Positions 1-5,786 of a stretch of DNA of 8,043 bases are shown here, piece by piece; the stretch's first letter is position 1; the number at the start of each line of letters is the position of its first letter. Under the pieces are notes generated by a model, which was given only the letters and a program-made list of their open reading frames with translations, made no database searches and was not told where the DNA came from. The stretch is taken from contig CADCOL010000297.1 of the NCBI GenBank assembly GCA_902803015.1, positions 1-8,043 on the forward strand, in the 5' to 3' direction. This DNA comes from an uncultured Lachnospiraceae bacterium (lineage in GTDB: Bacteria > Bacillota > Clostridia > Lachnospirales > Lachnospiraceae). A program made the translations under genes and the position numbers.

Positions 1-957
1 AAAGAGGTTTCGGAAGAATTTTTCAAAGTAAAATATGATCCGAACGCACCGGCAGAGACGCCGGAGTCCATGAATGAAAAATACAATTCGAAGGTAAAAG
101 ATTTTAACTTAAGACCGAAGGACTTTGTTTTAAGCGTCGTGGAAAGTGCCAGAGTCGCTTCCGAAAAGAATAACGTAGCCCCAATCGGCGGAGTGTATGC
201 AGAGTACATCAATAACAACCTGATGAAAAATGTGGACTTCGACAAGCTGAAAGAGTATCAGAAAAAGGAACTCTTATGCAAGGGGCTGGCAGCAGCAAAG
301 CTGGAAGCGGAAGGAACAAAGGCCGATGCCGTGGCGGATATGGGCAAAATCAATCAGCTTGCAGCGAAGTTCAAAGCATCGCTTCCGATTGATCATATGG
401 AGCTGCCCGAGGTAATGACAATTCTGAACCAGCCCAATAAGGTTGCGGCATTTACCGGAGCGTATAAAGATATTGAGCTCGGAGATTTTAAGGTTGAGCC
501 GAAACATTATGACGGATATTTCCGCGAACTGAAAACACTTCAGGAAAATATGATGAGCAAGGAAAAACGTACTCCGGAGTATCAGCGTTATTATGATGCG
601 ATTGATAATGCCTCGAAGCTTGACCGAAACGATCCGAATCTGGATGAGAAAATCGCAAAAGCGAATAAAGAGATTCTGGAAAGTGTCGAAGCCTATACAA
701 AGGGAAAGAAGAGCGTACGCCATTCCTCAGACGGACAGGCGCGTTTTGACAATGCGCTGGACGGACTTTCCATAGTGAGCATTTTTGCACCGAGAGGCTG
801 CAAGAACCGTGCCGAAAAGCTCTTTGCACGTGTGAATGAGGTCCGCGGCATTGACAAAAACAGCAGTAACCGACTGATTATCAACGATTTCGGAGCGGAA
901 AACGCAGCGCAGGCGGCAGCGAAGAGAGGCTTACTCCAGTCGGGTCCGAAGAAGTAA
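1..957 (+). CDS. Hypothetical protein, 3' part (5' end outside window)
   Basis: The reading frame is open from the first base to a TAA at 955-957, giving 318 visible residues. The first in-frame ATG (70) has only GGAG three bases upstream and follows a Pro/Glu-rich stretch that reads as a linker, so I take the true start to lie before the window. I do not recognise the family. The protein is hydrophilic and rich in Lys, Glu, Asp and Ala. It has no obvious membrane segment, metal-binding cluster or nucleotide-binding loop. Predicted helices dominate. A Tyr-rich segment YQRYYDAIDNASKLD lies at visible residues 194-208, and a basic stretch YTKGKKSVR lies at 232-240. The tail is Ala-rich and basic, ending SGPKK. 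It vaguely recalls large paralogous helical proteins of Lachnospiraceae, but that is an impression and not an assignment. A hairpin terminator follows, so it is transcriptionally separate from recA. Base and codon use look like the neighbours'. Confidence 0.8.
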   Translation, partial: KEVSEEFFKVKYDPNAPAETPESMNEKYNSKVKDFNLRPKDFVLSVVESARVASEKNNVAPIGGVYAEYINNNLMKNVDFDKLKEYQKKELLCKGLAAAKLEAEGTKADAVADMGKINQLAAKFKASLPIDHMELPEVMTILNQPNKVAAFTGAYKDIELGDFKVEPKHYDGYFRELKTLQENMMSKEKRTPEYQRYYDAIDNASKLDRNDPNLDEKIAKANKEILESVEAYTKGKKSVRHSSDGQARFDNALDGLSIVSIFAPRGCKNRAEKLFARVNEVRGIDKNSSNRLIINDFGAENAAQAAAKRGLLQSGPKK

Positions 958-1001
958 GTAAAAAAATACATCTTGCAATAAGATACCCTTTCATATATGA
1001 T

Positions 1002-1038
1002 AAATGCATGTCGAAGTCTTCGGCATGCATTTTTCTTT
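1002..1038 (+). terminator. Rho-independent terminator after the hypothetical gene
   Basis: The arms AAATGCATGTCGAAG (1002-1016) and CTTCGGCATGCATTT (1018-1032) are complementary over 15 positions with one G-T wobble. The innermost pairs must open to form a loop. A T-rich tail (TTTTCTTT, 1031-1038) follows. It lies 44 nt after the stop of the upstream gene. Confidence 0.85.
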
Positions 1039-1192
1039 GGCGATTCGCCAAGAATTCACAAATGGGCAATATAAGAAACGACTGAGGACCGATTTCGTAA
1101 GGAAGGAGGGGTGCCTTTGAGGGTGTTTTATGGGACACATATTTTGCGAGAATAGCTTTGCAGGTGATGAAAAGAAAATTTATTGCCTGTAA

Positions 1193-1209
1193 TTTCCGAA
1201 ATTCGGAAA
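1193..1209. repeat. 17-bp palindrome next to the recA promoter
   Basis: TTTCCGAAATTCGGAAA consists of two perfect 8-bp arms around one central A. It ends 6 bp before the recA -35 hexamer. No T-tract follows on the plus strand, so it does not look like a terminator. An operator or activator site is possible but unproven. Confidence 0.6.
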
Positions 1210-1215
1210 AAACCA

Positions 1216-1244
1216 TTGACAAATTCGAACATTTGTTTTATTGT
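1216..1244 (+). promoter_or_regulatory. recA promoter
   Basis: A perfect -35 TTGACA (1216-1221) is followed after a 17-bp spacer by TATTGT (1239-1244, four of six matches to TATAAT). This predicts transcription starting near 1251. A LexA-type box fills part of the spacer and a second lies just past the predicted start, the arrangement expected for SOS repression. Confidence 0.8.
1227..1238. promoter_or_regulatory. LexA (DinR) box 1, in the recA promoter spacer
   Basis: GAACATTTGTTT, preceded by C, matches the Gram-positive LexA core GAAC-N4-GTTC at every fixed position but the last. It sits between the -35 and -10 hexamers, where bound LexA would exclude RNA polymerase. Confidence 0.75.
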
Positions 1245-1252
1245 TAAAAACA

Positions 1253-1264
1253 GAACGGATGTTC
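1253..1264. promoter_or_regulatory. LexA (DinR) box 2, near recA +1
   Basis: GAACGGATGTTC is a perfect match to GAAC-N4-GTTC. It begins 8 bp after the -10 hexamer and ends 21 bp before the recA ATG. The two boxes are 26 bp apart, so they lie at similar but not identical faces of the helix. Confidence 0.8.
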
Positions 1265-1285
1265 ATATTAAAAAGGAGATTAAAA

Positions 1286-2377
1286 ATGGAAAGAGAAGAG
1301 AAATTAAAAGCACTTGATGCCGCATTATCACAGATTGAGAAGCAGTACGGAAAGGGTGCTGTCATGAAACTCGGGGATCCCGCATCTACGATGAACGTTG
1401 AGACGATTCCCACAGGCTCTTTAAGTTTGGACATTGCGTTGGGACTCGGCGGTATTCCCAAGGGAAGAATCGTAGAGATCTTCGGGCCGGAATCTTCCGG
1501 TAAAACAACCGTAACCCTGCACATGATTGCGGAAGTTCAGAAGCGCGGCGGCATTGCCGGATTCATTGATGCGGAACATGCGCTGGATCCCGCTTATGCA
1601 AAGGCAATCGGTGTGGATGTTGATAATATGTATATTTCACAGCCGGATAACGGCGAACAGGCTTTGGAAATCACCGAAACCATGGTTCGCTCCGGCGCTA
1701 TCGATATCGTGGTAGTAGACTCTGTTGCGGCACTGGTTCCGAAGGCGGAACTGGAAGGCGATATGGGTGATTCCCACGTCGGATTGCAGGCAAGACTGAT
1801 GTCCCAGGCACTTCGTAAGCTTACCGGTGCCATCGGAAGAAGCAACTGTACCGTAGTATTTATCAACCAGCTTCGTGAGAAAGTCGGTGTGTTCTACGGC
1901 AATCCGCAGGTTACCACCGGTGGTAACGCATTGAAATTCTACAGCTCCGTACGTATGGAAATCCGTCGCGTGGAACAGTTGAAAGCGGGCGGAGACATCA
2001 TCGGTAACAGAACCAGAGCGAAAATCGTTAAGAATAAGATTGCGCCTCCGTTCAAAGAGGCAGAATTTGACATCATGTTCGGCGAAGGTATTTCCTTCGA
2101 AGGAGATGTACTGGATCTTGCTTCCGATATCGGCGTGATTCAGAAGAGCGGTGCGTGGTATGCGTATGAAGGAAACAAGATCGGACAGGGCCGTGACAAT
2201 GCCAAGACATTCTTAAAAGAGAATCCGGACATCTGCAGACTTGTGGAGCAGAAGGTACGTGAGCATTACGGACTTTCCGGTACGGCTTCCGAAACCGATT
2301 TAAAAGAAGGCACGGAACCGAAGAAGAGTGCTTCGAAGAAGAAAGGAACCATTGCGGACGCTGCTGAAGTAGATTGA
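1286..2377 (+). CDS. recA: Recombinase RecA
   Basis: A 363-residue RecA, of normal length. It coats single-stranded DNA, drives ATP-dependent strand exchange in recombinational repair, and triggers LexA self-cleavage. Visible landmarks are the Walker A loop GPESSGKT (67-74), Walker B IVVVD (141-145), loop L1 around [12 protein letters not shown] (157-168), loop L2 and its flank from FINQLREK to TTGGNALKF (192-218), and the C-terminal domain. That domain ends in a tail that is Lys-rich and then acidic, as is usual for regulation of filament formation. The ATG at 1286 is chosen because AAGGAG (1273-1278) lies 7 nt upstream. An in-frame TTG at 1241 would lie inside the promoter. Expression should be SOS-controlled through the two LexA boxes. 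One oddity is Gln208 in L2 (GNPQV) where most RecA proteins have Glu. recX follows 47 nt later with no terminator between. Confidence 0.99.
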   Translation: MEREEKLKALDAALSQIEKQYGKGAVMKLGDPASTMNVETIPTGSLSLDIALGLGGIPKGRIVEIFGPESSGKTTVTLHMIAEVQKRGGIAGFIDAEHALDPAYAKAIGVDVDNMYISQPDNGEQALEITETMVRSGAIDIVVVDSVAALVPKAELEGDMGDSHVGLQARLMSQALRKLTGAIGRSNCTVVFINQLREKVGVFYGNPQVTTGGNALKFYSSVRMEIRRVEQLKAGGDIIGNRTRAKIVKNKIAPPFKEAEFDIMFGEGISFEGDVLDLASDIGVIQKSGAWYAYEGNKIGQGRDNAKTFLKENPDICRLVEQKVREHYGLSGTASETDLKEGTEPKKSASKKKGTIADAAEVD

Positions 2378-2424
2378 CACTTAAACAACCGGAAGTATTG
2401 GGATGACACACGTGGTATGAAACG

Positions 2425-3042
2425 ATGACAGTAACAGATATCGTATTTCGAAATAAAAGTAAAGCCACCATATTCCTTGACGGAGAAATCGCCTTTGTTT
2501 TATACAAAGGCGATTTGCCTAAGTACGGCATCGAAGTCGGGAGTGAACTGGCGGAACCGGATTATGAAGAGATTATGAGCGAGGTGTTGCCGAAAAGGGC
2601 ATACGAACGCGCCTGTAAACTTTTGATGTCCAAGGATTATACGGAGAGAAAACTTCGCGAGAAACTAATCGGGGATGTGTATCCTTCCGAAATCATCGAC
2701 CGGACGATTGATGGCCTTAAGAAAGAAAGGTTTCTGGATGATTCGAGAGTGGCTGAAAACTATATTTATTACAAGGCCGGAAGCCGGAGCAAACGGAGAA
2801 TGTTCGCAGATCTTGCCGTGAAAGGTGTTTCACAGGACGAGGCGGAACGAATCTATAACCGTCTGATGGAAGAGGGGGATATTGAAGAAGAATCCGCTGC
2901 GGTCCGCAAATTTCTGGAAAAGAAGCATATTGACGTGAAATCTCTTGAATTTGAGGAACGCGAGAAACTGTTTGCGTCCCTGATGCGAAAGGGCTTTTCG
3001 TATGACTCGGTCCGCGTGGCTGTGCGTGGCTGCTCGGAGTGA
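2425..3042 (+). CDS. recX: Regulatory protein RecX
   Basis: A 205-residue RecX, which binds RecA filaments and restrains or modulates their activity. The family's tandem three-helix repeats are visible. Repeat 1 covers about residues 56-112, with the typical AYERACKLL, a KLREKL motif and ...IDGLKKERFLDDSRVAE. Repeat 2 is around 122-148 (SKRRMFADLAVKGVSQDEAE) and repeat 3 is around 180-202 (EKLFASLMRKGFSYDSVR). The N-terminal 55 residues are a beta-rich extension seen in Gram-positive members. The ATG at 2425 is the only plausible start, because an in-frame stop lies at 2404-2406. The ribosome binding site is very poor (GTGG at 2412-2415). The gene is most likely co-transcribed with recA, which would place it under SOS control. 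A perfect hairpin spans codons 21-31. Poor initiation plus this hairpin would keep RecX well below RecA, which is an inference. Confidence 0.95.
   Translation: MTVTDIVFRNKSKATIFLDGEIAFVLYKGDLPKYGIEVGSELAEPDYEEIMSEVLPKRAYERACKLLMSKDYTERKLREKLIGDVYPSEIIDRTIDGLKKERFLDDSRVAENYIYYKAGSRSKRRMFADLAVKGVSQDEAERIYNRLMEEGDIEEESAAVRKFLEKKHIDVKSLEFEEREKLFASLMRKGFSYDSVRVAVRGCSE
2486..2516 (+). repeat. 13-bp perfect hairpin inside the recX 5' coding region
   Basis: Arms AAATCGCCTTTGT (2486-2498) and ACAAAGGCGATTT (2504-2516) are fully complementary around a five-base loop TTTAT. No T-run follows, so it is not a canonical terminator. It lies 61-92 nt after the recX start codon and could pause polymerase or ribosomes. 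Confidence 0.75.
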
Positions 3043-3046
3043 ATAA

Positions 3047-3085
3047 CCGGCAGCACTTTATAGCCGACAGGTGCTTAAAGGCCGG
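3047..3085 (+). repeat. Imperfect hairpin after recX
   Basis: CCGGC plus AGCAC (3047-3056) can pair with GTGCT (3071-3075) and GCCGG (3081-3085), with a five-base bulge TAAAG on the 3' side. It precedes the main terminator and may protect the recA-recX mRNA 3' end. Confidence 0.4.
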
Positions 3086-3097
3086 ATGCAGAATAAT

Positions 3098-3143
3098 TCG
3101 GTCCCGTGAAACATTTTTATGTTTTGCGGGATCGATTTTGTTT
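3098..3143 (+). terminator. Rho-independent terminator of the recA-recX unit
   Basis: The arms TCGGTCCCGTGAAACAT (3098-3114) and ATGTTTTGCGGGATCGA (3119-3135) form 17 pairs, three of them G-T, around a TTTT loop. The tail TTTTGTTT (3136-3143) follows. The left arm can instead pair perfectly with 3145-3160. Confidence 0.8.
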
Positions 3144-3160
3144 AATAAAAATGTTTCACG
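3105..3160. repeat. Perfect 16-bp inverted repeat overlapping the recX terminator
   Basis: CGTGAAACATTTTTAT (3105-3120) and ATAAAAATGTTTCACG (3145-3160) are exact reverse complements. The 24-nt spacer contains most of the terminator's right arm and its T-tract. The right copy ends 15 bp before the rny -35 hexamer, so the pair could be an operator or an alternative RNA fold. Confidence 0.7.
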
Positions 3161-3175
3161 ACAGGGGAAAACTGC

Positions 3176-3204
3176 TTGACATAAAGTGACCCGTTTATTA
3201 AAAT
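3176..3204 (+). promoter_or_regulatory. rny promoter
   Basis: TTGACA (3176-3181), a 17-bp spacer and TAAAAT (3199-3204, five of six) form a near-consensus vegetative promoter. The predicted start near 3211 leaves a leader of about 100 nt. Confidence 0.8.
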
Positions 3205-3229
3205 GTAAATGTTGTAGTATGGATAATTA

Positions 3230-3262
3230 TGGTAAAAGGAGTATTTTTATTCATTTTTACCA
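3230..3262 (+). repeat. Hairpin in the rny leader
   Basis: TGGTAAAA (3230-3237) and TTTTACCA (3255-3262) are perfectly complementary over 8 bp. The 17-nt loop holds a second Shine-Dalgarno-like GGAG (3238-3241) that serves no recognisable gene. It falls early in the predicted rny leader. Confidence 0.45.
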
Positions 3263-3292
3263 AATTAATACTTGTTCTATGAAAATTAAATA

Positions 3293-3305
3293 AGGAGGTG
3301 CTCCT
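3293..3305 (+). promoter_or_regulatory. rny ribosome binding site inside a small hairpin
   Basis: The ribosome binding site AAGGAGG (3292-3298) precedes the ATG at 3310 by 11 nt. Its core AGGAG (3293-3297) can pair with CTCCT (3301-3305) across the loop GTG. This would partly hide the site and leave the ATG just outside the stem. It decides the start: the in-frame GTG at 3298 overlaps the binding site and cannot be used with it. Confidence 0.6.
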
Positions 3306-3309
3306 GCAA

Positions 3310-4878
3310 ATGGGCAAAATTAGCATTAGTATTGCTTTGTTGCTGGTCATCGTCCTTGCAGCAGTGATTGTTGCCGCAGCAGTATCCGCTCTGATTACTT
3401 ATTCCGTACACAAAAAGAGTGTCGAGAAGAAGATCGGTAATGCAGAAGACAAGGCCAGAGAGATTCTGGACGAGGCTTTGAAGAATGCCGAAGCAAAGAA
3501 AAGAGAGGGACTTTTGGAGGTTAAGGAAGAATCGATTAAGGCCAAGAATGAGCTGGATCGTGAAATCAAGGACCGCCGTGCGGAGGCTCAGCGTTTTGAA
3601 AGAAGAGTTCAGCTGAAGGAAGAAACCGTTGAAAAGAAGCTGGATCAATTGGAGAAGCGTGAACAGTCACTCACCGCAAGAGAAGAAGATTTAGCAAAAA
3701 AGAAAGAAGTAATTTCTAAGTTAAACGAGCAAAGATTGCAGGAACTGGAACGAATTTCCGGTTTAACCTCTGAACAAGCAAAAGATTATCTGTTGAAAAT
3801 TGTTGAAGACGACGTGAAACATGAAACGGCCGTTCTCATTAAGGAAATGGAGAACAAGGCCAAGGAAGAAGCGGATAAGAAGGCAAAGGAATATGTGATT
3901 TCTGCTATCCAGAAATGTGCTGCAGACCATGTATCCGAAGCTGCAATTTCCGTTGTTCAGCTTCCCAGTGATGAAATGAAGGGCAGAATCATCGGTCGTG
4001 AGGGACGTAATATTAAGACTCTCGAGACGATGACGGGTGTGGAACTCATTATCGACGATACCCCGGAAGCAGTTGTATTGTCCGGATTTGATCCGATTCG
4101 TAGAGAAATTGCAAGAATTGCACTGGAAAGATTGATTGTGGACGGACGAATCCATCCCGCAAGGATTGAGGAATCCGTTGAAAAGGCCAGAAAAGAAGTG
4201 GAAACCGTTATGAAGGAAGAAGGCGAGGCTGCCTGCCTTGATGTCGGTGTACACGGAATTCATCCGGAACTGGTAAGACTTCTCGGAAAGATGAAGTTCA
4301 GAACCAGTTACGGACAGAATATGTTGCGTCACTCTGTAGAAGTTGCGCAGTTGTGCGGTTTACTTGCTGCAGAGCTCGGACTTGACGTCAGAGTGGCAAA
4401 GCGCGCAGGTCTTTTACATGATATCGGTAAAGCAGTCGATCATGAGATGGAAGGTTCCCACGTACAGCTTGGTACCGAGCTTTGCAGAAAGTACAAAGAA
4501 TCTGCAACGGTTATCAATGCGGTTGAGGCTCACCACGGTGATGTAGAACCCACATCCCTGATTGCATGTATCGTACAGGCAGCGGATGCAATCTCCGCGG
4601 CAAGACCCGGTGCAAGAAGAGAAACTCTTGAAACCTATACAACACGTCTTAAACAATTAGAGGATATCTCGAATTCCTTTAAGGGAGTCGATAAGTCATT
4701 TGCTATTCAGGCAGGTCGAGAAATTCGTGTAATGGTAGTTCCTGAACAGATCACCGACGACGATATGGTATTACTCGCAAGAGATATTTCCAAGAAGATC
4801 GAAGATGAATTGGAATATCCCGGACAGATCAAGGTAAGTGTGATCCGAGAATCCAGAGTCGTGGATTATGCGAAATAA
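3310..4878 (+). CDS. rny: Ribonuclease Y (membrane-anchored endoribonuclease)
   Basis: A 522-residue RNase Y, typical in length. This enzyme cuts mRNA internally to start decay and is the Firmicute functional counterpart of RNase E. Domains in order are an N-terminal membrane segment (about 4-31), a long charged coiled coil (about 35-150), and a KH RNA-binding domain (about 213-285) with [10 protein letters not shown] at 225-234. Next is a metal-dependent HD domain (about 335-430), and then a conserved C-terminal domain. The HD residues visible are His341, the His370-Asp371 pair in LLHDIGK, His408-His409 and Asp426. The protein should sit at the inner face of the membrane with its partners of the degradosome-like network. 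The ATG at 3310 is preferred to GTG 3298 because AAGGAGG lies upstream at 11 nt. It has its own promoter and a terminator right after the stop, so it looks monocistronic. Confidence 0.98.
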   Translation: MGKISISIALLLVIVLAAVIVAAAVSALITYSVHKKSVEKKIGNAEDKAREILDEALKNAEAKKREGLLEVKEESIKAKNELDREIKDRRAEAQRFERRVQLKEETVEKKLDQLEKREQSLTAREEDLAKKKEVISKLNEQRLQELERISGLTSEQAKDYLLKIVEDDVKHETAVLIKEMENKAKEEADKKAKEYVISAIQKCAADHVSEAAISVVQLPSDEMKGRIIGREGRNIKTLETMTGVELIIDDTPEAVVLSGFDPIRREIARIALERLIVDGRIHPARIEESVEKARKEVETVMKEEGEAACLDVGVHGIHPELVRLLGKMKFRTSYGQNMLRHSVEVAQLCGLLAAELGLDVRVAKRAGLLHDIGKAVDHEMEGSHVQLGTELCRKYKESATVINAVEAHHGDVEPTSLIACIVQAADAISAARPGARRETLETYTTRLKQLEDISNSFKGVDKSFAIQAGREIRVMVVPEQITDDDMVLLARDISKKIEDELEYPGQIKVSVIRESRVVDYAK

Positions 4879-4889
4879 GTTTAATTATG

Positions 4890-4924
4890 ACCGGTGGCGG
4901 ATATCCGCCGCCGGTTTTTTCTTT
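4890..4924 (+). terminator. Rho-independent terminator after rny
   Basis: ACCGGTGGCGG (4890-4900) and CCGCCGCCGGT (4905-4915) pair over 11 bp with one G-T wobble around an ATAT loop. The tail TTTTTTCTTT (4915-4924) follows. It is GC-rich and strong. It lies 11 nt after the rny stop and directly abuts the Shine-Dalgarno sequence of the next gene. Confidence 0.9.
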
Positions 4925-4937
4925 AGGAGGAGATTAT

Positions 4938-5480
4938 ATGAAACCTTTTGAGAGACTTGACAGGAAACTGGTCGCGCACGGCCATATCCTGGACTATTAT
5001 GAGGATACCATAGCGGTTCCGAACGGAAATATCGCACACTGGGATTTTATCAAACACAAGGGCGCTGCGGCGGTCGTTCCCGTACTTCCGGACGGCAGAC
5101 TTTTGATGGTAAGACAGTACAGAAACGCACTGGACCGTGAAACGCTGGAAATTCCGGCCGGAGGTTTAAACGACGGAGAGGATCCGTACGACTGCGCCAT
5201 GCGGGAACTGACGGAAGAGACCGGCTATTCGGTGGATAAAATGGAATTCCTGATTTCCGTCTGCACAACCGTGGCATTCTGTAATGAAAAGATTCCGATT
5301 TATGTGGCATTTATAAACGGAGAGCAGGGCGACCAGCATCTGGATGAAGATGAGTACATAAACGTACAGCCTTGTACCGTGGATTTTCTCTGTGATTTGA
5401 TTTACAAAGGAGAAATGAACGATTCGAAAACCGTGGCGGCGGTTCTGGCATACAAGGACAGGTATAAAAACAGAGACTAA
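4938..5480 (+). CDS. Nudix hydrolase, ADP-ribose pyrophosphatase type
   Basis: A 180-residue Nudix enzyme that probably cleaves ADP-ribose or a similar nucleoside diphosphate sugar to AMP and a phosphosugar with Mg2+. The Nudix box G-x5-E-x7-RE-x2-EE-x-G is complete at residues 75-96 (Gly75, Glu81, Arg89-Glu90, Glu93-Glu94, Gly96). It is preceded by EIPAGG (71-76), a sequence typical of the ADP-ribose pyrophosphatase subfamily. VVPVLPDGRLLMVRQYR (46-62) is the usual strand and hairpin before the box. An acidic stretch DEDEY (136-140) lies after it, where this subfamily has additional acidic residues. The exact substrate cannot be read from sequence. The start at 4938 follows AGGAGG (4925-4930) by 7 nt. 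A longer frame opening at 4887 would begin in the terminator hairpin and is rejected. No promoter is visible between that terminator and the gene, so its transcription is unexplained. No convincing terminator follows it. Confidence 0.95.
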   Translation: MKPFERLDRKLVAHGHILDYYEDTIAVPNGNIAHWDFIKHKGAAAVVPVLPDGRLLMVRQYRNALDRETLEIPAGGLNDGEDPYDCAMRELTEETGYSVDKMEFLISVCTTVAFCNEKIPIYVAFINGEQGDQHLDEDEYINVQPCTVDFLCDLIYKGEMNDSKTVAAVLAYKDRYKNRD

Positions 5481-5529
5481 AACCTCCGGCGGAACATAAA
5501 AAAGAGGCGGAGCAATATTACGGTTTTGA

Positions 5530-5570
5530 CCAATGACTTCAAAAGTCAATGGATTATGGTTGTCATAATC
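5530..5570. repeat. Two abutting inverted repeats after the Nudix gene
   Basis: The first (5530-5552) pairs CCA and TGACTT with AAGTCA and TGG, with one internal A-A mismatch and loop CAA. The second (5552-5570) pairs GATTATG with CATAATC around GTTGT. They share base 5552. Neither has a T-tract, so they are poor terminator candidates. Confidence 0.55.
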
Positions 5571-5647
5571 GACCCTGTTTTGATGATTTTATGTCAAATT
5601 CTTTAAAATTGTTAAGTTGACGTAACAAAAATTTTATGTAAAAAACA

Positions 5648-5689
5648 ACAAGATGTAGAAGAAACTGCGTAAACGGACCGACATCTTGT
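5648..5689. repeat. 9-bp inverted repeat upstream of xerD
   Basis: ACAAGATGT (5648-5656) and ACATCTTGT (5681-5689) are perfect reverse complements with a 24-nt spacer. No function is evident. Confidence 0.5.
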
Positions 5690-5707
5690 GAAAGCCTTGA
5701 TTTATAA

Positions 5708-5738
5708 GGATTTTTTGACATTTTCCTTGAAAAAATCC
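5708..5738. repeat. 9-bp inverted repeat abutting the xerD promoter
   Basis: GGATTTTTT (5708-5716) and AAAAAATCC (5730-5738) are perfect reverse complements with a 13-nt spacer. The right arm ends one base before the -35 hexamer. It may be an operator or only an AT-rich coincidence. Confidence 0.5.
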
Positions 5739-5739
5739 G

Positions 5740-5768
5740 TTGATTTTCCGTAAAAATCTGTATATAAT
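5740..5768 (+). promoter_or_regulatory. xerD promoter
   Basis: TTGATT (5740-5745), a 17-bp spacer and a perfect TATAAT (5763-5768) form a good vegetative promoter. Transcription should start near 5775, giving a leader of about 90 nt. A dyad GATTTT / AAAATC (5742-5747, 5753-5758) overlaps the -35 and spacer. Confidence 0.75.
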
Positions 5769-5786
5769 GAAACTTGCACGGTCAAC

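Larger units (their letters stand above)
958..1285. other. Intergenic region upstream of recA
   Basis: This 328-nt gap holds the upstream gene's terminator (1002-1038), a near-palindrome TTGGCGATTCGCCAA (1037-1051) abutting the terminator tail, a strong Shine-Dalgarno-like AAGGAGG (1103-1109) with no convincing gene behind it, a 17-bp palindrome (1193-1209), and the recA promoter with its LexA boxes. I see no convincing protein gene. The plus-strand frames examined downstream of the AAGGAGG are 12 to 26 codons long and lack a well-placed ribosome binding site and ATG together. Confidence 0.7.

Noticed and set aside
274..723. Minus-strand open frame of 149 codons opposite the hypothetical gene
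   Set aside because: It is antisense to a continuous plus-strand frame with natural composition, is rich in Cys, Phe and Ile, and has no recognisable domain; other long antisense frames in the window were rejected for the same reason.
1241..1285. Longer recA reading frame beginning at TTG 1241
   Set aside because: It would start inside the promoter -10 and has no ribosome binding site, while ATG 1286 has AAGGAG at 7 nt and gives the standard RecA N-terminus.
2417..2428. Mini-frame ATG AAA CGA TGA overlapping the recX start
   Set aside because: Three codons with no ribosome binding site of its own; coupling through it cannot be supported from sequence.
3105..3160. parS (ParB) site
   Set aside because: The half-sites GTGAAACA and TGTTTCAC are present but in the reverse order and 37 bp apart, not as the contiguous 16-bp palindrome.
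3279..3293. Mini-frame ATG AAA ATT AAA TAA ending at the rny ribosome binding site
   Set aside because: Four codons without a well-placed ribosome binding site; likely chance in AT-rich leader.
3298..3309. GTG start for rny at 3298
   Set aside because: It overlaps the AAGGAGG ribosome binding site; the ATG at 3310 gives a normal RNase Y N-terminus.
3763..4332. Minus-strand open frame of 189 codons opposite rny
   Set aside because: It lies wholly antisense to the conserved coiled-coil, KH and early HD regions of RNase Y and shows no protein-like features.
4887..4937. Longer Nudix frame beginning at 4887
   Set aside because: The extension is encoded by the terminator hairpin and T-tract and is Gly/Pro-rich junk; ATG 4938 has a perfect AGGAGG.
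5483..5512. Terminator for the Nudix gene
   Set aside because: CTCCG and CGGAG can pair, but the loop is long and no T-tract follows.
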